Source: Cordylochernes scorpioides
Taxonomy: Eukaryota; Arthropoda; Arachnida; Pseudoscorpiones; Chernetidae
DNA length: 64,000 nt
Direction: 5' to 3'
NCBI GenBank assembly: GCA_030710605.1
Contig: CP092880.1
Location: 26,722,274 to 26,786,273 of the forward strand
Part shown: positions 31,691 to 42,433 of the stretch, piece by piece
How positions within the stretch are numbered: the first letter of the stretch is position 1
How the letters are laid out: the number at the start of each line of letters is the position of its first letter
Notes under the pieces: model-generated
The model's input: only the letters and a program-made list of their open reading frames with translations
What the model was told of the DNA's origin: nothing
Databases searched by the model: none
Made by a program: the position numbers and the translations under genes

Positions 31691-32456
31691 AGAAGACTAT
31701 AAAAATTGTAACAAATAAATTTACTGGAAACATGTTTCTATTCGTCAAATATTATCTCTATAGACCTTTTTATATTTAATGAAAATAAACGCATTGACAG
31801 TAAATTCATTTGTTTTTTTATAAAAGTGTGCCTGGATCATGGTGTCATGATCAACAAAAGCTGCACCCCAACACCCCATTCCATGAGACCAGATGTTGAT
31901 GTGCATGCTGCATCATACAAAATAAGTTTTGAGAGGCTGCTGTATATCATGAAACAGCTCGAGATGCATGGACTCAAGTAATTTGTGCCCTCATTGCACA
32001 AGGGGATAGGAAACAGCAACAATTTCTCACTCACTCTCTAGATATGTTAATACATACTTGTTCATAACAATTCCGCTTTTTTATTCTATTGTAAAAATAT
32101 TCAAATCTTCCTTAATTGAAAGATTACCTGAAGAAAAGCGTTTTGCTTGAAAGCTTGTATTTTAATAAAAAGAAACTCACCACGTTATATTTTCGTTTTC
32201 TCTTTTAACAAATTTATTTGTTACAAATTTTATCAATAAAATGACAATTGAATTTATATATATAAAAAGGACTGATAATTTTATAGGTTTGAACCTCCCA
32301 TGATAATCAGTGATTTCGGCCACTTATCAGAGAAGAGATGCATTGCTCATAGCATTTGACCCAACTATGATATAACATAGATTTTAATTCAACAGAATGA
32401 AAAGAAATCTCTTTGGTGTTTTATTAAATAAGCTTGACACTCTTCTCTCTCTCCTA
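31691..32456. other. Repeat debris, no gene
   Basis: 31800-32040 is unrecognised. 32285-32450 matches 10710-10860. A Penelope-type end with a hammerhead is at 32128-32190. Confidence 0.5.
32128..32156 (+). ncRNA. Minimal hammerhead ribozyme, AGCU stem III
   Basis: Plus strand: CTGAAGA (32128-32134), stem II AAGC with GCTT around GTTTT, GAAA (32149-32152), then GCTT. TTAC before and GTA after can form a three-pair stem I. The sequence continues TTTTAATAAAAAGAAACTC as in other Penelope-type ends. A single end, with no opposite arm nearby. Confidence 0.5.
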
Positions 32457-32458
32457 TA

Positions 32459-32632
32459 CAGTAGAAACTCCTTGTAAAGGACACCTAATTGCAGAGCCAA
32501 ATTGTTCTTTAGGGAGAAGTGTCCTCTTACCGGAGAGTTGCTGAATAGTAAAAATGGTAATTTTGCAAATGAAAACTGTCCTTTGTAGAGAGGTGTCAGC
32601 TAGCAGGCGGCCGCTAAAGGGAGGTTCTACTG
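32459..32632. mobile_element. MITE, CAGTAGAAMCTCC family, copy 1
   Basis: Termini CAGTAGAAACTCC and GGAGGTTCTACTG flanked by TA on both sides (TA target duplication). Internal GTAAAGGACAC, AATTACCATTTTTAC-like and CTTTGTAGAGAGGTGTC are shared with 33919-34092 and 34480-34645. TIRs and TA fit a Tc1/mariner-pogo-type MITE. Confidence 0.75.
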
Positions 32633-32879
32633 TATATAGCAAGTTATTTGTAGGTTAACATCATAGTACTGCTACATCAAAACTAGCCATAATTACTCCC
32701 CAAGTCCTGTTAACTGCCTCAGTGTGGCGGGTAGGTGACCCTGGGAAGGACAGTATGTCTTGTACTTCTGGTACCCTAGACATGAAGGCTGTCCTACTAA
32801 GCCCAGCTGAATATAAACAGACAATGAGGCAAAGTCCTACCTTTGTGAATCTCACATGTTCAAATTAACAGGAAATGCC

Positions 32880-33215
32880 CCCCGATTACTCCATATGATA
32901 AGAAAATAAGCACCACCATAATTACTGACACATGGCTTGAGGCCCTATATTCACCCGGAGCCATCTCTATAAATGGTGGTGGTGTCTTGTCCATCTACGT
33001 TAACTTATTCATATTTTATGGTTTGGTTTTTATTAAGGTGAGTCCTCCTCTGTCTCCCTGCTCACAATCTTTCCTTACAGTGATGTAACCAGGTATTGCA
33101 CCTTTCAGGTCTTCATTGAGCTTGGTTTCCTGGAGACATGTTACATCAATGTGATGTTTATACAGCAGTCTACTCAGCTCTCCCATTCAATTGTAAGATG
33201 TTCAGGGTCCTCGTA
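32880..33215 (-). pseudogene. AP-endonuclease fragment of a non-LTR element
   Basis: Minus strand. LNILQLNGRAE (near 33200), then HHIDVTCLQETKL (near 33140), then PGYITVRKDCEQGDRGGLT (near 33080) fit the N-terminal part of the APE-type endonuclease, with the metal-binding N and the QET glutamate. The frame is broken by stops. Likely the same family as the RNase H fragments at 22.5 and 25.5-26.6 kb. Confidence 0.7.
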
Positions 33216-33299
33216 ACATATTTCCCACTGTGTCCCATGATTGCATGCCCCAGCGCTTCAGCTCCCTCGGATGCAGTAGCATGGATCGTCAATTTCTGA

Positions 33300-33475
33300 T
33301 TTTATTGCTCCATGGAAATAGGGGGTGCCATTGCCCTGTTAGTCAGCCACATTTCAGAGTTCAGGGTTACCGTAGCGGCTCGGGGCTCACGACCCCGTAC
33401 TTCACCCTAAAGGGCAGTCCCTTACTTGTTCTACTTCTCCCCCCGCCATGTAGAGAAGGACTTTTCTGGGCAGGA
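33300..33475 (+). repeat. Dispersed repeat segment (GCTCCATGG block)
   Basis: Copy of 1105-1345 and 55265-55495. Confidence 0.6.
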
Positions 33476-33485
33476 TCTATATAAA

Positions 33486-33760
33486 TATATACAGTATAAC
33501 CTAATATATATTAATTCAAAACACGATAATTTGACATTTAACGATAATTTGACCATGGTTTGATGTCCCGACCTCCAGCCTATCAAATAACAAACAGTAA
33601 TTCGACACTTCCGATAATTTGACCATTCAATTTTTGACAGTTGATTGTTGCTTACATACAACTTTACCAACAAGATGGTATTACAGAAGTGAGTTGCATC
33701 CGTCGAAAAGAAAACTTTAGAATCACGCCTGCCCACTTTTGGTTTCTGGGCAGTTAAAGT
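33486..33760. mobile_element. Possible pogo/Tigger-like left end
   Basis: TACAGTATAACCTAATATA begins a stretch with ATAATTTGACATT-like repeats (33520-33625), as seen at ends of pogo/Tigger-type DNA transposons. No right end or transposase was found. Confidence 0.3.
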
Positions 33761-33918
33761 TTCACTTTGCAGTGCCGTTGTGAATGTCGTGAGTGTTATT
33801 GTTTTTTTTTTTTACACGGGCTGTTTAGGCATCATGTGCTTATACATTAATAATAATATTTTATTTTTTAATTTACAATATAGAAATATATTTTTTAGTT
33901 ATTTTTAATTTATAAATA

Positions 33919-34092
33919 CAGTAGAACCTCCCTTTCGCGGACACCAGCTAGCGGATACCTCTCTATAAAGGACAGTTTTCATTTGCAAAATTACCATTTT
34001 TACTATTTAACAATTCTCCGGGAAGAGGACACCTCTCCCTAAAGGACACTTTGGCTCTGAAATTCGATGTCCTTTTACAGGGAGGTTCTACT
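33919..34092. mobile_element. MITE, CAGTAGAACCTCC family, copy 2
   Basis: Opposite orientation to copies 1 and 3. Left end TA-CAGTAGAACCTCCC, right end GGGAGGTTCTAC with the last bases altered. Internal sequence matches the reverse complement of copy 1. Confidence 0.75.
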
Positions 34093-34479
34093 TATTTTCC
34101 TTTTTAAAATAAACAAATCATTATAATGAAGCCACAATGATTGTGAGAATTATTTCAATATTCCATTTCTGTGTAAATTTAAATAAATGAACATGGCAAG
34201 TATGTCAGGTTCTACCAAAACAGATCAGAAACGTGGTCAGTATTATGTGCTAGACACACATGTGCTCACTCGACTAAAGCTTAAAACTCTCGGCACTCCT
34301 GTGGGAACAGTCTGTTAGAGAGATACATTGGGCAGGACCATCTATATAATCTAACTTAGAGATAATCTAACAACTCTTATTCAGTTGTTCTCTCACCTTA
34401 ACTTCAATTCCCTTCTATAGATCACAATATCCTCACCCATACACTATCAGAACTACCTATTCAATCTTTTATATATATA

Positions 34480-34645
34480 CAGTAGAACTACCTTCCTGTA
34501 AAGGAAACCTAATTGCAGAGCTTTAGGGAGAGATGCCCTCTTACCAGAGAGTTGCTATATTGTAAAAATGGTAATTTTGCAAATGAAAACTGTCCTTTGT
34601 AGAGAGGTGTTTGCTAGCAGTGTGTCTGTTAAAGGGAGGTTCAGC
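34480..34645. mobile_element. MITE, CAGTAGAACCTCC family, copy 3
   Basis: CAGTAGAACTACC to GGAGGTTCAGC, inside a TA-rich tract. Same body as copies 1 and 2. Confidence 0.7.
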
Positions 34646-34654
34646 TATATATAT

Positions 34655-35145
34655 GTATATATGGAAATTTGGCCGGGAGGAAATTGATCTAAAGAGACAT
34701 GGTCGCCTCTCCCGTCAAAATAGACGTCTAAAACGAGTCGCCATCTATTGACCGTCGCCGCAACTAGCGGCCTCGGGTTGGTGACAAAGCCACAACACCA
34801 GCTTTGGCAAACTGAAAAGCGTCCACCTAGAGACCACGGTTTCGGGCAAATGGCCCTCGTCAGTCTAGGGCGGACTTTATTCCTGAGATCCACACGGGAT
34901 CTAATGGAATCTTGACAATCTGCCAAAGAGGTGTTTAGCTGGCAAAGTGGCTGGGCCAAATCTATGGCTAAAATATAGGTGGAAATTTTGCCGGGAGGAA
35001 ATTGATCTAAAGAGACAAGGGTCGCCTCTCCCGTCAAAATAGACGTCTAAAACGAGACGCCATCTATTGACCGTCGCCGCAACTAGCAACTGGGTGGACG
35101 CTTTCAAATTTTGACGGGAGAGGCGACCCTTGTCACTTTATATAT
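34655..35145 (-). mobile_element. Hammerhead-bearing repeat with direct and inverted arms
   Basis: A direct repeat (GGCCGGGAGGAAATTGATC to CGTCGCCGCAACTAGC) occupies 34668-34785 and 34988-35090, flanking the complete hammerhead at 34821-34875. An inverted stretch (GACAAGGGTCGCCTCTCCC at 35018 and complement ending at 35137) adds palindromic structure. No protein. Two hypotheses: a retrozyme-like element (hammerhead between direct repeats) or a Penelope-type terminal repeat rearranged by inversion. Confidence 0.55.
34821..34875 (-). ncRNA. Complete type I hammerhead ribozyme
   Basis: Minus strand 5' to 3': GTCC (34872-34875), CCTAGA (34864-34869), CTGACGA (34857-34863), GGGC (34853-34856), loop CATTT, GCCC (34844-34847), GAAA (34840-34843), CC-GT-GG, T (34833), C (34832), then TCTAGG (34826-34831) and GGAC (34821-34824). 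Stem I has 6 perfect pairs plus 4 after an internal loop, stem II 4 and stem III 3 (A-U, C-G, C-G) closed by a 2-nt loop. Every core position is canonical. Cleavage is expected between 34832 and 34831. It would cut the minus-strand transcript of the repeat. Confidence 0.85.
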
Positions 35146-36309
35146 GTATATGTGATCAGGTATCCAGTCGACTTAATCTATGGTGTGCGATCCTGTCGAC
35201 TCTCGCTATAGTGTGATAACCGAGAGGAACAGTCAGGATGTGAAGAGTTTTACAGTACCTCTCTGCACTTCGGAAGACCTTTACAGTTCTCACAGAGTAC
35301 ATGCAGTCGTGGTCGAGGCACAGTGGAAAGCTTGGGAATGTCCATACACAAAAAAAACGAAGAGACACAGTTGTAGTAGGAAAGTTCCGTGAACAGACAG
35401 GAGCCGAGCTAGGAGCAAGATGGAGATAGAAGAGTTCTTACTGTTCTACATGGTCGATGAAGTGGACCTGGGGTACAACCGACGAGGGCTCACGCTGATG
35501 GTGAAGTGACTATTTTTTCGGCTGGGGCGGAGTTCTTATATATCTTTGCCGAGAGAGGAAGTATTGAATTTCAGCGGATGTGCAATAAGAGCGTGGATCG
35601 GAAGCGATATTTTATACTCTGGCAACGCCCTGGCAGTTTCCTATCTTTAGACTTTGTTGTGGGACTGCTACATCTCGATCTCTGCTTTAGCTCAACTCTT
35701 AATCTATTACAGAGTTTTATTTATTTATCCTCAGTTTGTACCAAGTACAATACATATGGTGATGTAATGACACATGTCAATCATGCGTATAATTATTTAC
35801 AGATGTGTTTCTATTATACAACTTGAAAATCTTGTTATAAGTATTACACAATATGAGGGTGCTGGTTTAAATTTCCATATATATTTTTTATTATTATGCA
35901 ATTATATAATTATACAAAGTCATAGAGACTTAATTCATAGATCAAATTCACAATCTTGGTAGGTTTGGAATACAGGTTCTGACTTGAGGCTCTCATGCAT
36001 TCCAAGAGGTGGTCTGGTGAGGTCTCTTTGGTCCTGCAGATGGTGCTTTATAGGAACGTCTTTACACCATTCTGGAAGAGGAGTGGTCTTGTATGGCCAG
36101 TTTTGAGCCTGGAAATATAGGTTGCTGCCTGTCAGTTCATTCCACACATTCCAGAATAGCTCCAGGTTTTTGGTTATTCAAATACCAGGATTTTATATAA
36201 TGGTCTTAAAACTTATGCCAGATAGTGCCTGAAGCAAATATTGGAGGTAATATTTTCAAGGTATAAAAACTAACTGATGTTATAGGTCCGCTCATAAAAT
36301 ATCCTTCCT
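35146..36309. other. Unassigned stretch
   Basis: 35150-35830 is unique in the window, with GC content above its surroundings (TGTGATCAGG near 35150). A solo LTR is possible but no partner or TSD was found. 36180-36300 is the left part of the multi-kb repeat (compare 27.8-28.05 kb). No gene supported. Confidence 0.4.
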
Positions 36310-36585
36310 TTCTTCCTTCAGTGCCTACTGAGGGTGGGCCACATGGTCTCTCCATATCTCCCTCCTTCAGTGCCTACTGAGGGTGGGCCACATGGTCTCT
36401 CCATATCTCCCTCCTTCAGTGCCTTCCTCTACTGAGGGTGGCTACATGGTCTCTCCATATCTCCCTCCTTCAGTGCCTTCCTCTACTGAGGGTGGGCCAC
36501 GTGTTCTCTCCATATCTCCTTCCTTCAGTGCCTTCCTCTACTGAAGGTGGGCCACATGGTCTCTCCATATCTCTCTCACGTTGTC
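36310..36585 (+). repeat. 55-bp satellite, short array
   Basis: About five units, two of them shortened, of the same 55-bp monomer as 11430-12645. It ends at TCTCCATATCTC, where the non-LTR element begins; the array resumes after the second non-LTR copy at 50227. Confidence 0.85.
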
Positions 36586-38788
36586 ACGGCCGTGCGGCCA
36601 CGCGGCGCTTGAGCTCCGCACTTATCGCTAAAAGGTACGGTCGAAATAGAGTTATCAAACTCCTATCAAGTACTCGCGGAGAGCCAAGAGGATGGGGAAG
36701 ACGATGGTGTAACTCCTATCCAGGAAATAGCTACCAATGCCGATATATCGGCAGGATAACATCTTGACTTATCAACAGCCAGAAGAACAACGAGTGGGGA
36801 CGCCCCCTCAGGGTCAGCTCTAGGTCAACCATGTGTGACAGGGGCGTCGTCATCAACGGGCGCCGTTGTGACAACTGACGCGTCAGCAAACAGGGCCCAA
36901 AGCTGGACTGATATAATTGAGTCCAGTGAAGCCGACGAAAACGGCTTTATTCAACCCAGTCGCAAGAGGAAGAGGGGCGGTACTTCCACCCCTGACTCTC
37001 GCCTACCTCGAGCGAATGCTACGGCCGAGAAAAGTGCACAAAGGAAAATACCTCAAGTGCCTAAGAAGCAAAGTGTAGCAACAGAAATCCGCTCCAGTAG
37101 ACAACAACAGGCCCAGTGCAAGGCTCGGACGGAAGCTGTCAACTTCGAACAGTGCTGCTTCATCGAGCACTGAGCGGACTTCGGCCCCCTGGACTATATC
37201 AAGGCTCTAGAGGCGCTGTTGGGAAAAGGCTCGGTTTACGAAATCATGAAAATGTCAGGCCAAATAATAGTTGAACTTTCAGGTGTAGAAAAAGCGGAGC
37301 ACCTGGTCGAAGAGGGCCTCCCCATCGGCAACACCCTGCTGAGAACCTATCCTTATAGGAAGAAGGCAGAAAAAATTACCATCGACAACCTGCCATTCGT
37401 GGTGAAGGATGATGACGTCGCACAGGCCTTAAGGCCTTATTATAAAGTGGTGTCCATCACACAGCCACTAAAGATAATTGACGGATACTCCTGGACTTTC
37501 GGCCGTAGAGAGGCCTTTGTGTTTTTAAACGAAGGCATCAAGATCCATCAACTCCCAGCCCGCATTGAAATCAAGTCCAAGGGAATGATCACCCCCGCAT
37601 ACATTACGCACAGCGTGAAGTTTTCCAAGTGAAAGCGCCAGCGACAATCGGCGAGCCAATTGCCCTCAACTGACCAATGAGGAGCGGCTGAGACAACAAT
37701 CTGTCCCGCAAGGTCAATTAGGGTCGCCTGCCCTGCCCAAGCCCTCCTCGAAGCCTGCTACAACCCCAACACAGGCGAACCTCTCCAAGTCTCTCTCGGA
37801 ATCTACAGCCCTTGAGGCTGATTCTTGGAAACCAAGCATCATCCCAATGATGCAACCATCCCTCCAACCAGCGCCTCACTCCAACAATGCCGTGTTGACA
37901 CCAGCGGCGCCCTGCCCAGCCCCCAAAGAAGCGTCATCAACACCTAAACAAAAACCTCGCGCTTCGCGCTCAAAACCTAGCTCCATGACGAAAGACAGCA
38001 ACGAGGAACCCTCTGGGAGTTAGGAGGAAGATCCCGCTACTGTCAATCTATTGGCATATAAGCAACTCAACGAAGCGCTGAAAATGCTCCAGACTCCCTA
38101 TTTGAGAGTGCTGAAAAGGAGGGAATCGCAAAGGTTAAGATAATCGATGCTATCGCATCCGCCCCACATCTAAAAACTCTTATTGAAGCCATCAATGCAG
38201 GGCAAGCAAAGACTCTGCACACCCTGATCGATAAAATAATAACACATGTAAAGGACAAGAACTGTACCGTCTACAAGAAACTAACTACCTTTCGAGCAGC
38301 AACAACTAATATTATGTCATGAGCTTCCGCATGGCATGTCTAAATGTGCTCGGCATTGCCGTTCGAGCTAAGGTGTGGAGATGTGCTGCTTCCTTAAGCA
38401 ACATGCAGTTGATGTCGCGTTTGTGCAAGAAACAAACGTGCTGGCTCTGAATAATGTCCGGGACCTCTGCTTAGATTACAGCGTCGTCTTCGCGCCAACA
38501 TCGACACCCAGGAAATCCGGCCTCGCCGTTCTCGTGGCGCCGGGAGTCACCGTCCTCTGGAGTTGTGGAAACAGGCCTCCCCCATCCTGGGCCTGAATCA
38601 CTGCGTAGTGCCCACTCCCATCTTCTGAACCTACCTGTCGTCGGTGCCTGCAGGTTTCTGGCGACGCCATCGCTTCGGGCTCCCTCAAGGCGGAGTGGAG
38701 TACGCGTCAGCGACCTGGCGGGCCCTGCTCCGTCGCTTAACACCAGAGTAACGAAGAACACCTGCGACGATGCAGCCGCCCTTGTTCC
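36586..38788 (+). pseudogene. Non-LTR retrotransposon, 5' copy (ORF1, endonuclease, C-terminus)
   Basis: Starts in satellite. ORF1 is broken: a Lys/Arg/Ser-rich part at 36835-37173, then 37219-37632 with a globular part (ITIDNLPFVVKDDDVAQAL, like the RNA-binding fold of Gag-like ORF1 proteins), a Cys/His segment around 37630-37680 and a Pro/Ser-rich region. The endonuclease start (MACLNV at about 38335, FVQETN near 38425) follows. At about 38600 it jumps directly to the C-terminal region; RT is missing. Ends at the assembly gap. Confidence 0.75.
37219..37632 (+). CDS. ORF1 (Gag-like) fragment of the non-LTR element
   Basis: A 137-aa open frame, part of a longer ORF1 that is interrupted at 37173 and 37632. 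It contains an IIVELSGVEKAEHLVEEG stretch and a YPYRKKAEKITIDNLPF stretch, then KSKGMITPAYITHSVKF, the pattern of retrotransposon ORF1 proteins that bind nucleic acid before a zinc knuckle. The zinc-knuckle cysteines expected next are damaged by the stop at 37630. Not functional alone. Confidence 0.6.
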   Translation: MGKGSVYEIMKMSGQIIVELSGVEKAEHLVEEGLPIGNTLLRTYPYRKKAEKITIDNLPFVVKDDDVAQALRPYYKVVSITQPLKIIDGYSWTFGRREAFVFLNEGIKIHQLPARIEIKSKGMITPAYITHSVKFSK

Positions 38789-38888
38789 NNNNNNNNNNNN
38801 NNNNNNNNNNNNNNNNNNNNNNNNNNNNNNNNNNNNNNNNNNNNNNNNNNNNNNNNNNNNNNNNNNNNNNNNNNNNNNNNNNNNNNNN
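38789..38888. other. Assembly gap (100 N)
   Basis: A run of N, probably a placeholder of unknown true length. The sequence left of it is the C-terminal part of the non-LTR element; right of it the same family restarts in ORF1. Confidence 0.95.
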
Positions 38889-38957
38889 TTATTGAAACCA
38901 TCAATGCAGGGCAAGCAAAGACTCTGCACATCCTGATCGGTAAAATAATAACACTTG
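38889..38957 (+). pseudogene. Non-LTR second copy, ORF1 end before the LTR insertion
   Basis: Matches 38180-38248 (ATCAATGCAGGGCAAGCAAAG) with a few substitutions. It breaks at ACACTTGTA followed by a TA repeat, where the 10-kb LTR element begins. The element continues at 49001. Confidence 0.8.
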
Positions 38958-39873
38958 TATATATATATATATATGTCATAATATATGCTCTTCCAGGAAT
39001 AATAAAGTAAACCTACAGTCAACGAGAGAGAGACGTCGATAGAAGGCAACTAAGTTACGGCCATTTTGAACCACTGGCCACATTCCGGAGGGGGCTTTTC
39101 TTGGAACCCTCAGGACTATTTTTGGACACAGTCGGGGGGTGGGGTGGGACAAAAACGGTCGTTCAGCGGGGGCAGCCTCGCGCTCGCTCTCTCTCGCTGG
39201 TTGCCTGGAATTCCTCTTCCAAACTTGTTGTATCCTTATTTCTCTCTCCCCACATTATTATCATATTGCCACATTGAAAGTCGACAGGATCATATCACAG
39301 AAGAGTCGACAGGATCATATCTCATATATATATCATAATATATGCTCTTCCAGGAATAATAAAGTAAACCTACAGTCAACGAGAGAGAGACGTCGATAGA
39401 AAGCTAAGTTACGGCCATTTTAAACCACTGACCACATGCCGGAGGGGGCTTTGTTGGGAACCCTGCCGGACTATTTTTAGATAGTCGGGGGGGGGGGGTG
39501 GTGGCCTACTCAAGACGTTCGTTCCGCAATGACAGCCCCACGCGCTACCTCTCTCTCTCTCGGTTTGCTGGGTCCCATCTTCCAAACTTGTTGTTTCCTT
39601 ATTTCTCTCTCATCTTCTCTCTTATTATCATAATGCCACACTGAAAGTCGACAGGATCATATCACAGAAGAGTCGACAGGATCATATCACAGAAGAGTCG
39701 ACAGGATCATATCACAGAAGAGTCGACGGGATAAGACCTGGCCGGGAAGCAAATCCCTCATATACCGGAGTATGAAGAAACAAGAAGCCAAGCCACGATG
39801 ATCGGCCAAACCCAACTCAACTGTAACCACTCCTCTTCGAGCCCTCAACCCCTTCTTCGCCAACCTTTGAACC

Positions 39874-40080
39874 GTGATCCCGAAGAAGTATTCACCTACG
39901 ACGGAGATGGAGCTGCCACGCACTTCTTCCAGCACTAGACCTGCCCAAGAACGATCGCCGCGCCAGAGCAGGACACCTTCCATCATCATGGACAAGACTC
40001 CGCCATATCCCTGCCGCTACTGTGATGTACAACACTGTTACGCACAGTGTCACAGACAGAACTCTCCCGAATCTCAATGA
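39874..40080 (+). CDS. Short ORF with a CCHC-like motif
   Basis: A 68-aa frame, Arg/Ser/Pro-rich, then PYPCRYCDVQHCYAQC, close to a retroviral zinc knuckle but one residue short (CX2CX3HX4C). It lies in the inside of the non-autonomous LTR element, where a Gag would be. It may be a Gag remnant that helps packaging. No relatives recognised. Confidence 0.4.
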   Translation: MIPKKYSPTTEMELPRTSSSTRPAQERSPRQSRTPSIIMDKTPPYPCRYCDVQHCYAQCHRQNSPESQ

Positions 40081-40202
40081 ACTTACCTGCTCTCTAAACC
40101 AGCATAACCTGTAAGTGAAATTGTTTTACCCCTTCCATTCATTCTTTAAAGAACTCACTCCTTGTAAACTCTGATGCCAATCTTTACATAATTATCTCCA
40201 TT

Positions 40203-41818
40203 GTAAATAGACAAAAGAATTGCTATAAATTATTAAATAAAAACAAACGATAGCAATGCGTCTCTTTATACATAAAATTTTTAATATGCTAGCTTTCGGA
40301 TCTTATCGATTCTTCAACAGGCCAAGCTGTAAATTGAGAGAAAGAATATATATATAAATGTAAAATATTATTTATATACACCAACGAAGATAGAGAATAA
40401 AATATAAAATAAATATAAACACATTTCACGAGTTCACGTTTTCTCGTGGCCAGGCTGCTGTTGTTTCATCTCTGTCCAAAGCTCAGTTTTTTTTGTTTTT
40501 TTTTATAGTCAATTGGTCCTTTTATTCTAATGGCTGGGCTGTTTTTTGAATGAGTGGTACTGAGATGGTAGTTCTATACGCCTGTTGATACTGTTTAAAT
40601 CTTGAGAGACGAAGGATTCTATTAATAATCTTTGATATTTGGATTTGATGTTGTGGTAATGACAGGTTGGGTCGGAAAGGTTGTTGGAAACCCTAAACTC
40701 TTACCATACACGCCTCACTTTCACAATAGAACATGAGTCCCACAAAGTTTTGCCATATTTGGACATTCTTTTTATCAAAACTGATGAATCATACCACACA
40801 ACAGTTTATTACAAAAAATCCATAAAACCATCCTATCTCCTTTTTGATTCATATAACCCAATAGGCCACAAACTCACAGTCGTCAGAACACTCACGAAAA
40901 GAATACATACACACTGCTCCACCCCAGCCTTCAAAAATTAGAAAAGACAACCATCATCAGTAATCTAACAGCAAGTGGCTATCCACTTCCCTTCATACTT
41001 AGACATAGTTTCAACCCTTCCAAACACACTCAGCCCGTAGTAAACCGTAACACCTGTATTATACCTTATTCCTTTGAAAATCAATCGATAGCCCTCTCCC
41101 TCAAGAAATTTGGTTTAAGAACCTTTTTTACCAACCACCTCTCTCAATAGGCCAAATACTCCGGAACCCCATCACCAAATCTAATATTAAGAAACGTCCC
41201 GACCAGCAACCATATGCCATTTACTCCATAGGTTGCCAAGATTGCAACGCTAAATATGTGGGTGAGACTGGCCGTTTCATTTACAACAGAATTTCCGAGC
41301 ACAACAGAAATATAATAAACAAAGATCCCAAATCTTTGATCTTTCAGCATACCTCTAAAACCGGCCATGCCTTTAACCTTTCCGACCCAACCTGTCATTA
41401 CCACAACATCAAATCCAAATATCAAAGATTATTAATAGAATCCTTCGTCTCTCAAGATTTAAACAGTATCAACAGGCGTATAGAACTACCATCTCAGTAC
41501 CACTCATTCAAAAAACAGCCCAGCCATTAGAATAAAAGGACCAATTGACTATAAAAGAAAACAAACTGAGCTTTGGACAGAGATGAAACAACAGCAGCCT
41601 GGCCACGAGAAAACGTGAACTCGTGAAATGTGTTTATATTTATTTTATATTTTATTCTCTATCTTCGTTGGTGTATATAAATAATATTTTACATTTATAT
41701 ATATATTCTTTCTCTCAATTTACAGCTTGGCCTGTTGAAGGATCGATAAGATCCGAAAGCTAGCATATTAAAATTTTATGTATAAAGAGACGCATTGCTA
41801 TCGTTTGTTTTTATTTAA
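40203..41818 (+). mobile_element. Penelope-like element, 5'-truncated
   Basis: TSD TAATTATCTCCATT at 40189-40202 and 41819-41832. A 29-nt tail (40203-40231) lies on the left, then inverted arms 40232-40681 and about 41377-41818. The left arm is an inverted copy of the 3' end. Terminal GCTAGCTTTCGGATC matches the Penelope-type ends. The inside encodes the end of RT and the GIY-YIG domain on the plus strand. A different family from the 17.1-kb element. Confidence 0.85.
40681..41530 (+). pseudogene. Penelope RT end and GIY-YIG endonuclease
   Basis: First frame 40681-40941: VLPYLDILFIK and YHTTVYYKK, the end of RT after the catalytic site, then a linker with TLTKRIHTHCS. A frameshift near 40938 and another near 41145 follow. 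The GIY-YIG part (41222-41525) has CQDCNAKYVGETGR (CX2C, YVG, GR), ISEHNRN, FQHTSKTGHAF and a stop after KKQPSH. The RT palm with YVDD is missing, so the copy is dead. Confidence 0.85.
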
Positions 41819-41832
41819 TAATTATCTCCATT

Positions 41833-42433
41833 TATTTTCTCCACGCCTATTAACAATGGTTTTATTCTCCATACTATTTAGCTAGATATTTGTAACCCAT
41901 TTAATTAGTTATCTTACCATTAGAATTTAACAATCGTCATTTTAATTAAATAATTTCCATTTTAACGTAACTTAAAAAAAAAGGAATTCTACCTATTAAC
42001 GCTTTACGATTTTTACTATTAACAATAGATTTTTCATAATCAATTTATTTATAAAAATATGCCTCCAGCACCTAAACTTTTGTATGTCTATTTGTATATG
42101 ACCTCTCCTACTTGTAAGCACGGCTCACGAAAAATAATTTCTTTCCCTAATCGATTCAAAATTCACCCTGTAATTCAGGCGTCGAAGAATTCCAACCACC
42201 ACGTGAGCCTTGCTTACAACCAACCCTTGGTGACTCTTATCTATCTTCCCCTTAATGTCCCACTCATTCTTACAACCTTGTTAACCTTATACCAGCTCAG
42301 GACCTTTTATAGAATTATTGATTAATCAATTATCGAACTTCTATATTGTCATTTCAAAATCCTAGCCTTCGCCCTTCATTTATGATAATATATTTCGTAG
42401 TTCATCTCTAGCATATCCACCGACCCACACCAT
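41833..42433. other. Inside of the LTR element, unassigned
   Basis: AT-rich, with one open frame of 88 codons (42059) that shows no recognisable motif. Confidence 0.4.

Noticed and set aside
35150-35830. Solo LTR
   Set aside because: TG start is present but no convincing CA end, target duplication or second copy was found; left as unassigned.
38471-39049. ORFs running through the N gap
   Set aside because: They are open only because N codons are translated as unknown; they have no support on either side.
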